From Drosophila persimilis (Eukaryota; Arthropoda; Insecta; Diptera; Drosophilidae): DNA of 64,000 bases. The translations under genes and the position numbers were made by a program. The notes under the pieces were generated by a model. It had not been told where the DNA came from, searched no databases, and saw only the letters and a program-made list of their open reading frames with translations. Below, piece after piece: positions 1 to 10,231 of this stretch. The stretch lies in contig NW_020825294.1 in assembly GCF_003286085.1 (NCBI RefSeq), positions 13,910,501 to 13,974,500 on the forward strand, given 5' to 3'. The stretch's first letter is position 1, and each line of letters begins with the position of its first letter.

Positions 1-505
1 GGATTGCTCCCGGTGGGCATTAGGGGAGCGCCGCACTCATTTATTTTTTTTAATGTTTTTTTGGTTTTTACTTTTGTTGTTGTACATCTCGGGCAGAGAT
101 CCACGTTGTCCGAGTAAGGCATCATTAGAACAGGTTGCTGCCAAGTCCCTGAGCCCTCCGTTAGCGACTGGGCTAGTTTTATACCGGGCCCCCAGCCAGG
201 CTGTCTCTCGGCACGGGTCGAGTAACACACTTAGTCCGGCCCGGTGTGAGGTGGGTGTGGGGGTTGGGATGTGGGTAGGTATCGTGTATGGATGGGAGTG
301 TGTGAGCTACTTATTGAGGCGGCACCACAAGCGCATCGTCAGTGCTGCTACCTAGATAACACCCGCTGGCTGTCCGGGACTGCTTATTTCGGTACTCTCC
401 CGTGAGGGATGCGCGCTTATTCGCGGCTGACCTACCGAGGTAGGCCGTTCGTCATCCGCAACCCGCGAACCGTCCGGTGACCTCAGCTAGGCCCCCTTTG
501 AGCTA
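1..505 (-). mobile_element. LOA-clade LINE, 5' end (leader), cut by window edge
   Basis: This matches the 5' end of the longer LOA-like copies at 17.5 and 20.5-24.1 kb, in minus orientation. Relative to those copies it lacks about 36 bp near position 90. The LINE continues leftward outside the window. The boundary with the adjoining I-like LINE lies somewhere in 481-515. This copy has the 31-bp segment near 391-421 that the 2.9, 9.9 and 15.0 kb copies lack, and the U-A version of the covarying leader pair. Confidence 0.75.
419..481 (-). ncRNA. Candidate structured RNA of LOA 5' leader (U-A variant)
   Basis: Sixty-three nucleotides that could fold as a nested pseudoknot; the helices are described at 9892-9954. 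In this copy the covarying pair is U-A. All positions that form the proposed helices are otherwise the same as in the other nine copies. Function is inferred, not shown. Confidence 0.35.
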
Positions 506-2025
506 CCTCACGAGCTCATCAGACCAGATATATAGACACCCTAACTCAGATGCATCCACAACATGGTCTAACAGCACACGACTTTGCGGACTCTACCCTG
601 TCAAAAACAATCACAATATCTTTAACACACACCCAAACAAACACAACCAACCAAACCGAAATAGCCAACTCCTTCGCCCACACGTGGTCAGAAGAAGCTC
701 ATTATCGTAATTTCTCCCCAACATTCCGTACAAACAAATCCCACACAGCCCCAATTAACTATACCCAACTCCATCAGCACTAGAAATTCGAAAAGGAAAT
801 TAACCTTATAGAATTCTCTCTCTCTGTACTCCCTGAAAGGAAACACCCCGGGTCTCGACCGCATCTCCTACTGAATGTTAAAAAACGGGGTGCGTTTTAA
901 CCTTAAAATCAGAATAATAAGCCACTTTAACAGAATACTCGACTCATAAATAACAACAATAACAATAAAAACAAATAATCAACTGGTGCACTCTGTCAGG
1001 AGCAGACCTCTCCAAAGACAAAAGTCAACTCCTACACATATGTCGCAAACATAACTGCAAACCAAAATTCCTTACTGGCAACACATCCATCAACCAAAAC
1101 AGCTCACTTAGACTACTAGGCCTCACACTCAACTCCAGATACAACTGGAATTCGCACATCAATAAACTCAAAATAGACCTTGCCAAGTCACTGGGCATTA
1201 TCAAACACCTCTCGTCCTTAAAATACAACTGTCACACCTCAACACTTGTACAAATTATGAAATCGCTAATCATATCCAGAGGAGACTTCTGCCTCCCCAT
1301 ATACGGTTACGCACCAAAAAGCCGGCTTAACCGCCTGAAAACTATGATTAATGCAGCAACAAGAGCCGCCCTGGGTGCATTCCGCACCACATTCACTAAC
1401 AACATTCTATCCGAAGCCAACATACACACCTTGGAAAACAAGCGAGATTTTCTAAAAGGCAAAATATTCAAAAACCTCATCCACGCTAAAGACACCCCCC
1501 TAAACCCACTCCCAAAAAACCTAAAAAAACACAGACTGCTAAGCAATATTGACAGAGCCAAACAAATTTCCCAGAACAACCTCATACCGTTCTCCCTGAT
1601 TAAAACCTCCAACACCAATAAATTCAACATGACAACATCCTTAAATCAACCAACATCACCCTATCCAAACACGATAAAAACACCACCACCCCAATAGTCT
1701 TCCACCAACTCTTCCACACCATCAAATCCGAACTCCACCAACACACCTTCCTATACACAGACGGGTCCAAAGCAGCAGGCATTACTAGCTAGGATCTGCA
1801 GTGAGACATCAACCATAAAATCCGGACTACTTCCACAGTACTCCTCAGTACTTTCCAGCGAAATTATAGCTATCCACGAAGCCATTTTATTAATCCGCAA
1901 CAAACGCGGAAGATACGCTATCCGCACAGATTCACTCTTCTCTATTTCCGCAATTACCAATCCCAACAATTCCTCGTACTACCCCACCACAATCCGTAAC
2001 CTCGTCACCAAACTATTCCCAAAAA
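506..2025 (+). mobile_element. I-clade LINE remnant, RT core deleted, truncated in RNase H
   Basis: Sense strand is plus and is very rich in A and C, poor in G. From left to right it holds the endonuclease-RT linker (550-783, with IANSFAHTWSEE), a decayed start of the RT domain (about 790-880), then a jump over the whole RT palm to the thumb region (about 990-1697, motifs WCTLSGADLSKDK, LHICRKHNC, SRGDFCLPIYGY). An out-of-frame RNase H beginning (YTDGSKAAG near 1757) follows. The catalytic YADD region is absent. The copy stops at 2025, where a DINE-1-like element begins. Sequence type: NNILSE/LKGKIF; a V to G change in SRVDF is private to this copy. Family assignment rests on the linker, the ICRK motif and the RNase H order seen in I-clade elements. 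Confidence 0.8.
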
Positions 2026-2658
2026 CGAGGGGGAACGTTGTGAGTTGCTGCGGACACCGCAACTCTACAGTTATACCCGATACTAAGTCAGTATGGCTCT
2101 CCTCCGGCAGACACCGCTAATACTAAACGACACGACAAAGAATGCGTGCGAGAGAGACAGAAAATCAGTCTGAGCGTGACGTCGGGCGCTGCGTAGCCAC
2201 TGCAAATTGATTTGTTCCTTTTGGCTATAAAAATGATCTGATCTGATCCAAATTCAGCAACCGGATAGATATAGTCATTCTCTATGATTCTGCGTTTTTA
2301 GTTTTCTCGAATCTGCAATATTGTGGATGCAACAGATTTTCGTCCTTTGTGGAGGCGGATGGGGGTGGGGCGAAATTCTGAGATATCCGTTTTATAGTGA
2401 CATCTTAGAGGAGTGTGTGTACCAAATTTGGTTAATCTAGCCTTAATAGTCTCTGAGATTTGTGGTTGCCTCAGATTTTCGTCCTTTGCGGGGGCGGAAG
2501 GGGGTGTGGCGAAATTTGGACACGAAACGGTCAAGGTCCGATATCACAGGAGTGTGGATACCAAATTTGGTTGCTCTGGCTCTAATAGGTTCTGAGATCC
2601 TTGAACTCATATTTTACAATTGGCACAACCGACAATGAAACCTGTGTGTTAGAGAGAG
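2026..2658 (+). mobile_element. DINE-1-like element, 5' portion
   Basis: Starts CGAGGGGGAACGTTGTGAG immediately after the A run of the I-like LINE and contains the subterminal motif TTATACCCGATACTA. It carries the repeated GTGGATGC..GATTTTCGTCCTTTG..GGGGGCGGA blocks typical of the internal repeats. It lacks the (GACA)n tract and the 3' terminus, because the LOA leader joins at GAGAGAG/TAAGGC (2658/2659). Non-coding. Confidence 0.75.
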
Positions 2659-3021
2659 TAAGGCATCATTAGAACAGGTTGCTGCCAAGTCCCTGAGCCC
2701 TCCGTTAGCGACTGGGCTAGTTTTATACCGGGCCCCCAGCCAGGCTGTCTCTCGGCACGGGTCGAGTAACACACTTAGTCCGGCCCGGTGTGAGGTGGGT
2801 GTGGGGGTTGGGATGTGGGTAGGTATCGTGTATGGATGGGAGTGTGTGAGCTACTTATTGAGGCGGCACCACAAGCGCATCGTCAGTGCTGCTACCTAGA
2901 TAACACCCGCTGGCTGTCCGGGACTGTCCGCGCTTATTCGCGGCTGACCTACCGAGGTAGGCCGTTCGCCATCCGCAACCCGCGAACCGTCCGGTGGCCT
3001 CAGCTAGGCCCCCTTTGAGCT
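2659..3021 (-). mobile_element. LOA-clade LINE 5' leader fragment
   Basis: About 360 bp of LOA leader, minus orientation, ending abruptly at TAAGGCATC against DINE-1. It lacks the 31-bp segment present in the 390, 17.6, 24.0, 26.5, 29.1, 31.5 and 61.8 kb copies. Confidence 0.75.
2936..2998 (-). ncRNA. Candidate structured RNA of LOA 5' leader (C-G variant)
   Basis: Same fold as at 9892-9954, with the covarying pair as C-G. Confidence 0.35.
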
Positions 3022-5036
3022 ACCTCACGAGCTCAACAGACCAGATATATAGACACCCTAACTCAGATGCATCCACAACATGGTCTAACAGCACACGACT
3101 TTGCGGACTCTACCCTGTCAAAAACAATCACAATATCTTTAACACACACCCAAACAAACACAACCAACCAAACCGAAATAGCCAACTCCTTCGCCCACAC
3201 GTGGTCAGAAGAAGCTCATTATCGTAATTTCTCCCCAACATTCCGTACAAACAAATCCCACACAGCCCCTATTAACTATACCCAACTCCATCAGCACTAG
3301 AAATTCGAAAAGGAAATTAACCTTATAGAATTCTCTCTCTCTGTACTCCCTGAAGGGAAACACCCCGGGTCACGACCGCATCTCCTACTGAATGTTAAAA
3401 AACGGGGTGCGTTTTAACCTTAAAATCAGAATAATAAGCCACTTTAACAGAATACTCGACTCATAAATAACAACAATAACAATAAAAACAAATAATCAAC
3501 TGGTGCACTCTGTCAGGAGCAGACCTCTCCAAAGACAAAAGTCAACTCCTACACATATGTCGCAAACATAACTGCAAACCAAAATTCCTTACTGGCAACA
3601 CATCCATCAACCAAAACAGCTCACTTAGACTACTAGGCCTCACACTCAACTCCAGATACAACTGGAATTCGCACATCAATAAACTCAAAATAGACCTTGC
3701 CAAGTCACTGGGCATTATCAAACACCTCTCGTCCTTAAAATACAACTGTCACACCTCAACACTTGTACAAATTATGAAATCGCTAATCATATCCAGAGTA
3801 GACTTCTGCCTCCCCATATACGGTTACACACCAAAAAGCCGGCTTAACCGCCTGAAAACTATGATTAATGCAGCAACAAGAGCCGCCCTGGGTGCATTCC
3901 GCACCACATTCACTAACAACCTTCTATCCGAAGCCAACATACACACCTTGGAAAACAAGCGAGATTTTCTAACAGGCAAAATATTCAAAAACCTCATCCA
4001 CGCTAAAGACACCCCCCTAAACCCACTCCCAAAAAACCTAAAAAAACACAGACTGCTAAGCAATATTGACAGAGCCAAACAAATTTCCCAGAACAACCTC
4101 ATACCGTTCTCCCTGATTAAAACCTCCAACACCAATAAATTCAACATGACAACATCCTTAAATCAACCAACATCACCCTATCCAAACACGATAAAAACAC
4201 CACCCCCCCAATAGTCTTCCACCAACTCTTCCACACCATCAAATCCGAACTCCACCAACACACCTTCCTATACACAGACGGGTCCAAAGCAGCAGGCATT
4301 ACTAGCTAGGATCTGCAGTGAGACATCAACCATAAAATCCGGACTACTTCCACAGTACTCCTCAGTACTTTCCAGCGAAATTATGGCTATCCACGAAGCC
4401 ATTTTATTAATCCGCAACAAACGCGGAAGATACGCTATCTGCACAGATTCACTCTCCTCTATTTCCGCAATTACCAATCCCAACAATTCCTCGTACTACC
4501 CCACCACAATCCGTAACCTCGTCACCAAACTATTCCCAAAAATAACAATTATCTGGATACCTAGTCACATTGGCATAAAAGGAACGAAATTGCTGACACC
4601 GCAGCCAAAACTACCTTCAAACAACCCCTCATATATACCCCCAATCATAATTCTAACGACATCTCACTATTCCTTAAGAAAATCCTCCTATCGAAACAAA
4701 CATACCTCCTCACTAAGACATCCCCCTGGTACCAAAAAGTTATCAATCTATCTTCCACTCATTCTCTCTCCAAAAACCTAAACAACCTTAACAGAAGACA
4801 CCAAGTCATCGTAAACAGACTGAGACTAGGGCACACAAGATCCACCAATGCCCACTACATGGATAAAACATCCTCCAACGCAATATCGTATAAAACCAAC
4901 CCTGTACATATGTATACAAGTTCATACATACTCAAGTGTATAATTATACCATAGCCAGCTTAAGGCCTCAGTAGCTATAGCCCTATACCTTGTTAATACC
5001 TAGTTTTAACTATTTATTAGCTTTATATAATAATAA
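3022..5036 (+). mobile_element. I-clade LINE remnant reaching its 3' end
   Basis: Same deleted architecture as the 506-2025 copy but not cut by DINE-1. The thumb ORF is 3774-4214 (type NNLLSE/LTGKIF). RNase H follows with EIMAIHEAI and CTDSLSS (4383-4781) and the WIPSHIGIKG motif. A missing G near 4583 shifts the frame relative to the copy at 60.19 kb. A C-terminal segment with RLRLGHTRS ends near 4915. The tail is AT-rich and ends in TAA repeats (about 5025-5036), as is usual for I-type elements. The sequence after it is intron-like host DNA. Confidence 0.82.
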
Positions 5037-5311
5037 TGAAAAATATAATTAGTATATTTTATAATTTCTTTCTAGAGCTTATTACCTGCTTGCTCGTGCA
5101 GTGAGTGTGAATTATCTTGCCCGAAAGCCCCACCAAAAACCGAATTTCCCGAGCAATTTAAAATAGCCGGATTTGATGCCTATGTCGTAATAATGTCATC
5201 AGTTTATTTTGTAGGAGTCTTTATTTTCCTCATGGGAGCATTTGTATTTACTCAAGATTCGATAATAGGTAAGTATTTTTTATTTTTATTGGCTTGATCC
5301 ATGGACTAAAA
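5037..5311 (+). pseudogene. Captured host-gene fragment: NPC1-like exon with intron flanks
   Basis: The exon is 5076-5268 (193 bp). It is preceded by a polypyrimidine tract and TTTCTTTCTAG acceptor and followed by the donor G/GTAAGT. One frame is open across all 64 codons (first codon AGC at 5076, one base left at the end). It encodes a Cys-rich segment (CSCSECELSC), a Pro-rich linker and a hydrophobic transmembrane-like stretch around DAYVVIM. This order matches the junction of the Cys-rich N-terminal domain with the first membrane helix of Niemann-Pick C1 proteins (sterol transporters). Flanks of about 39 and 43 bp look like intron. It is a single exon, so it cannot make the protein. It lies between the I-like 3' end and a DINE-1 5' end. 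Confidence 0.65.
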
Positions 5312-5848
5312 CGAGGGGGAACGTTGAGTTGCTGCTGCGACCGCAACTCTACATTTATACCCGATACATAGTTAGTATGGCTACATTGAACTACAAAGAG
5401 TGCGGGTGAGACAGAAAACATGACTGAACATGTCGTCAATCGCTGCGTAGCCACTGCAAATTGATTTGTTACTTTTGGCTATAAGAATGATCCGATCTGA
5501 TCCAGTTTCGGCCATCTGGTAGATATAGTCATTCTTTATAATTGTGCGTTTTTAGTTTTCTCGTATCTGCAATGTTAAGGATGCTACAGATTTTCTTCTT
5601 TTGTGGAGCGGAAGGGGCTGGGCCGAAAATTTGAAATACACTTATAACAGTTAGATCTACAGATGTATGGAGACAAAATTTGATTGCTCTAGCTCTAATG
5701 GTCTTTGCGATTTGTGGATGCCAAAGATTTTAGCCCTCTGCGGGGGCGGAAAGGAGTGGGGCGAAAATTTTAAAAACACTTGTTCAGGTTGAAATTCACA
5801 GGAGTGTGGATACCAAATTTAGTTGCTCATGCTCTTGTAGTCTCTGAC
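5312..5848 (+). mobile_element. DINE-1-like element, second subtype, 5' part
   Basis: Starts CGAGGGGGAACGTTGAGTTG and differs from the 2026 subtype (GTTGAGTTGCTGCTGCGACC rather than GTTGTGAGTTGC). It contains TTATACCCGATACATAG and two internal blocks. It ends at an inverted junction (5848/5857) facing a minus-strand DINE-1 piece. Confidence 0.75.
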
Positions 5849-5908
5849 ATTAGATCTCTGAGACTACAAGAGCATGAGCAACTAAATTTGGTATCCACAC
5901 TCCTGTGA
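5796..5908. repeat. 52-bp perfect-minus-one inverted repeat, 9-bp spacer
   Basis: Left arm 5796-5847 and right arm 5857-5908 are reverse complements with one mismatch; the spacer is CATTAGATC. It is made by two DINE-1 pieces meeting head to head and could extrude as a hairpin. Confidence 0.9.
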
Positions 5909-6165
5909 TACCGAACCTGCGAAAGTATATTTCAAAATTTTGCCCCACTCCTTTCCGCCCCCGCAAAAGACGAAAATGTGTGGCATCCACAGATCTCAGA
6001 GCCTATTAAGGCTAGAGCAACAAAATTTGGTATCTACGCTCCTGTTTGATCTAACTGCTACTTGTGCATTTCCAAATTTCGCCCCATCCCCTTCCACCCC
6101 TACAAAGTACGGAAATCTGTGGCATCCACAACATTAAAGATACGAGAAAACTAAAGACGCACAAT
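5857..6165 (-). mobile_element. DINE-1-like internal fragment
   Basis: Minus-strand internal blocks with neither terminus. It is the same piece as 36415-36760 and 57725-58030, and joins a Jockey-like LINE on the right. Confidence 0.65.
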
Positions 6166-7001
6166 CAAACTACCGTTTTATCTCCAATTTATCTTCCATT
6201 TTTGAACTCTTCGAAAAATTATTACTTCTCAGCTTCAACACTTTTGTAGTTTTCTGTTATCAGAATCACAGTACGGATTTGTAAAACGTCGGTAAATTTC
6301 GTCTAACCTCCTTGAAATTTCGTGCCCACCGTAGATTATACAAATTTATTTCGCTAATACGGATTTATATTTTCCTCCTATGTAACTGCCAGATTTGCAA
6401 AGCAATGTCAAACTGGCGCAGTTTATACTGATTTTAGTAAATTTTTTGACTCAGTTAATCACAATCTCCTCATCCACAAACTATCTCTACTAGGATTTCC
6501 GACTAAACTTCTTCTCTGGAGTAATGCGTACCTTTGCAACCGTTCTCAGCGTGTCTGCTTCCAATCTTCTCTTTCTAAACCATCTCTCTTTCTAGCCATC
6601 TCAGTCCCTTAATATTAAACCACTTTATCAATGATCTTCCCTAAGTTTTACCTAATTCTCGAGTCCTAATGAATGCTGATGATGTCAAGCTATGTTTTTG
6701 ATACAGCGATCCTGTCACCCCGTTATTTCTTCAATCGAATCTCGACGCTCTCAAAAATTGGTGTCATGACCTTCCATCGCAACAAGTCTTACCTTTTTGA
6801 CTTCACAATTAATAAAATTTCCTTGGAACTCCGGTACTCCGGGGACTTAGGTATTATCTTCGTACCTAACTCATGTTTTAATTCTCATATATCCGCTATT
6901 TCAAATAAAGCCAAAGGAGTCCTTGGCTTTATCAAAATATGGTCGAAGGAATTCTCTGAATCCTATACTAGTAAACTACTCTACGTTTCTCTTGTACACG
7001 T
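6166..7001 (+). mobile_element. Jockey-clade LINE RT fragment (type A)
   Basis: Decayed reverse transcriptase. Recognisable pieces are SQYGFVK near 6265, a TDFSKFFDSVNHNLLIHKLS motif near 6430-6490, NECxDDVKL-like remains of the YADD box near 6670, and the thumb ORF 6673-7038 (RNKSYLFDFTINKISLE). Several stops and frameshifts occur between them. The last residues of that ORF (about 7002 onward) are DINE-1 sequence, not LINE. Confidence 0.7.
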
Positions 7002-7577
7002 TTCGTGGTCGGCTTTGCCTATCGCAAAAAGCGCCTAGATCTCAGAGACTACAAGAGCATGAGCAACTAAATTTGGTATCCACACTCCTGTGAATTTCAA
7101 CCTGAACAAGTGTTTTTAAAATTTTCGCCCCACTCCTTTCCGCCCCCGCAGAGGGCTAAAATCTTTGGCATCCACAAATCGCAAAGACCATTAGAGCTAG
7201 AGCAATCAAATTTTGTCTCCATACATCTGTAGATCTAACTGTTATAAGTGTATTTCAAATTTTCGGCCCAGCCCCTTCCGCTCCACAAAAGAAGAAAATC
7301 TGTAGCATCCTTAACATTGCAGATACGAGAAAACTAAAAACGCACAATTATAAAGAATGACTATATCTACCAGATGGCCGAAACTGGATCAGATCGGATC
7401 ATTCTTATAGCCAAAAGTAACAAATCAATTTGCAGTGGCTACGCAGCGATTGACGACATGTTCAGTCATGTTTTCTGTCTCACCCGCACTCTTTGTAGTT
7501 CAATGTAGCCATACTAACTATGTATCGGGTATAAATGTAGAGTTGCGGTCGCAGCAGCAACTCAACGTTCCCCCTCG
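7002..7577 (-). mobile_element. DINE-1-like element, second subtype
   Basis: Mirror of 5312-5848. Its 5' terminus on the minus strand (CGAGGGGG) is at 7577. Confidence 0.75.
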
Positions 7578-7852
7578 TTTTAGTCCATGGATCAAGCCAA
7601 TAAAAATAAAAAATACTTACCTATTATCGAATCTTGAGTAAATACAAATGCTCCCATGAGGAAAATAAAGACTCCTACAAAATAAACTGATGACATTATT
7701 ACGACATAGGCATCAAATCCGGCTATTTTAAATTGCTCGGGAAATTCGGTTTTTGGTGGGGCTTTCGGGCAAGATAATTCACACTCACTGCACGAGCAAG
7801 CAGGTAATAAGCTCTAGAAAGAAATTATAAAATATACTAATTATATTTTTTC
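7578..7852 (-). pseudogene. NPC1-like exon fragment, copy 2
   Basis: Exon 7621-7813 on the minus strand. It is identical in coding sequence to 5076-5268, with the same splice sites and the same neighbours in mirror order. Confidence 0.65.
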
Positions 7853-9879
7853 ATTATTATTATATAAAGCTAATAAATAGTTAAAACTAGGTATTAACAA
7901 GGTATAGGGCTATAGCTACTGAGGCCTTAAGCTGGCTATGGTATAATTATACACTTGAGTATGTATGAACTTGTATACATATGTACAGGGTTGGTTTTAT
8001 ACGATATTGCGTTGGAGGATGTTTTATCCATGTAGTGGGCATTGGTGGATCTTGTGTGCCCTAGTCTCAGTCTGTTTACGATGACTTGGTGTCTTCTGTT
8101 AAGGTTGTTTAGGTTTTTGGAGAGAGAATGAGTGGAAGATAGATTGATAACTTTTTGGTACCAGGGGGATGTCTTAGTGAGGAGGTATGTTTGTTTCGAT
8201 AGGAGGATTTTCTTAAGGAATAGTGAGATGTCGTTAGAATTATGATTGGGGGTATATATGAGGGGTTGTTTGAAGGTAGTTTTGGCTGCGGTGTCAGCAA
8301 TTTCGTTCCTTTTATGCCAATGTGACTAGGTATCCAGATAATTGTTATTTTTGGGAATAGTTTGGTGACGAGGTTACGGATTGTGGTGGGGTAGTACGAG
8401 GAATTGTTGGGATTGGTAATTGCGGAAATAGAGGAGAGTGAATCTGTGCAGATAGCGTATCTTCCGCGTTTGTTGCGGATTAATAAAATGGCTTCGTGGA
8501 TAGCCATAATTTCGCTGGAAAGTACTGAGGAGTACTGTGGAAGTAGTCCGGATTTTATGGTTGATGTCTCACTGCAGATCCTAGCTAGTAATGCCTGCTG
8601 CTTTGGACCCGTCTGTGTATAGGAAGGTGTGTTGGTGGAGTTCGGATTTGATGGTGTGGAAGAGTTGGTGGAAGACTATTGGGGGGGTGGTGTTTTTATC
8701 GTGTTTGGATAGGGTGATGTTGGTTAATTTAAGGATGTTGTCATGTTGAATTTATTGGTGTTGGAGGTTTTAATCAGGGAGAACGGTATGAGGTTGTTCT
8801 GGGAAATTTGTTTGGCTCTGTCAATATTGCTTAGCAGTCTGTGTTTTTTTAGGTTTTTTGGGAGTGGGTTTAGGGGGGTGTCTTTAGCGTGGATGAGGTT
8901 TTTGAATATTTTGCCTGTTAGAAAATCTCGCTTGTTTTCCAAGGTGTGTATGTTGGCTTCGGATAGAAGGTTGTTAGTGAATGTGGTGCGGAATGCACCC
9001 AGGGCGGCTCTTGTTGCTGCATTAATCATAGTTTTCAGGCGGTTAAGCCGGCTTTTTGGTGCGTAACCGTATATGGGGAGGCAGAAGTCTACTCTGGATA
9101 TGATTAGCGATTTCATAATTTGTACAAGTGTTGAGGTGTGACAGTTGTATTTTAAGGACGAGAGGTGTTTGATAATGCCCAGTGACTTGGCAAGGTCTAT
9201 TTTGAGTTTATTGATGTGCGAATTCCAGTTGTATCTGGAGTTGAGTGTGAGGCCTAGTAGTCTAAGTGAGCTGTTTTGGTTGATGGATGTGTTGCCAGTA
9301 AGGAATTTTGGTTTGCAGTTATGTTTGCGACATATGTGTAGGAGTTGACTTTTGTCTTTGGAGAGGTCTGCTCCTGACAGAGTGCACCAGTTGATTATTT
9401 GTTTTTATTGTTATTGTTGTTATTTATGAGTCGAGTATTCTGTTAAAGTGGCTTATTATTCTGATTTTAAGGTTAAAACGCACCCCGTTTTTTAACATTC
9501 AGTAGGAGATGCGGTCGTGACCCGGGGTGTTTCCCTTCAGGGAGTACAGAGAGAGAGAATTCTATAAGGTTAATTTCCTTTTCGAATTTCTAGTGCTGAT
9601 GGAGTTGGGTATAGTTAATAGGGGCTGTGTGGGATTTGTTTGTACGGAATGTTGGGGAGAAATTACGATAATGAGCTTCTTCTGACCACGTGTGGGCGAA
9701 GGAGTTGGCTATTTCGGTTTGGTTGGTTGTGTTTGTTTGGGTGTGTGTTAAAGATATTGTGATTGTTTTTGACAGGGTAGAGTCCGCAAAGTCGTGTGCT
9801 GTTAGACCATGTTGTGGATGCATCTGAGTTAGGGTGTCTATATATCTGGTCTGTTGAGCTCGTGAGGTAGCTCAAAGGG
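7853..9879 (-). mobile_element. I-clade LINE remnant (mirror of 3022-5036)
   Basis: Type NNLLSE/LTGKIF. A premature TAA ends the thumb ORF (8724-9116) early, at the codon after TTSLN. The one-G deletion in RNase H (near 8307) is shared with the 4.58, 13.41 and 33.19 kb copies. Confidence 0.82.
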
Positions 9880-10231
9880 GGCCTAGCTGAGGCCACCGGA
9901 CGGTTCGCGGGTTGCGGATGGCGAACGGCCTACCTCGGTAGGTCAGCCGCGAATAAGCGCGGACAGTCCCGGACAGCCAGCGGGTGTTATCTAGGTAGCA
10001 GCACTGACGATGCGCTTGTGGTGCCGCCTCAATAAGTAGCTCACACACTCCCATCCATACACGATACCTACCCACATCCCAACCCCCACACCCACCTCAC
10101 ACCGGGCCGGACTAAGTGTGTTACTCGACCCGTGCCGAGAGACAGCCTGGCTGGGGGCCCGGTATAAAACTAGCCCAGTCGCTAACGGAGGGCTCAGGGA
10201 CTTGGCAGCAACCTGTTCTAATGATGCCTTA
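9880..10231 (+). mobile_element. LOA-clade LINE 5' leader fragment
   Basis: Plus orientation and lacking the 31-bp segment. It ends at TTA/CTCTC against DINE-1. Confidence 0.75.
9892..9954 (+). ncRNA. Candidate structured RNA of LOA 5' leader (reference copy)
   Basis: Proposed helices: P1 9892-9898 with 9915-9922 (7 bp, one bulged A); P2 9903-9910 with 9947-9954 (8 bp including a G-U); a 7-bp hairpin 9927-9933/9938-9944 with a CUCG loop. The order P1, P2, P1', hairpin, P2' is the nested double-pseudoknot order of HDV-like ribozymes, which are known at the 5' ends of R2 and some LOA-clade LINEs. However, no clear P3 is present and the joining segment before P2' is only two bases, so a catalytic C is not obvious. 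The pair 9893/9921 is C-G in seven copies and U-A in three, never mismatched. Confidence 0.4.

Noticed and set aside
1307..1630. 107-codon minus-strand frame repeated in nearly every I-like copy
   Set aside because: It is the reverse of the LINE thumb ORF, whose G-poor sense strand makes stops rare on the antisense strand. Its conservation only reflects duplication.
5037..5311. Functional NPC1 gene
   Set aside because: Only one exon is present, both flanks end in transposons, and it occurs in five near-identical copies.
9892..9954. Confident call of an HDV-like ribozyme
   Set aside because: Helix order fits, but P3 and a proper catalytic joining segment are not evident, so it is kept only as a candidate structure.
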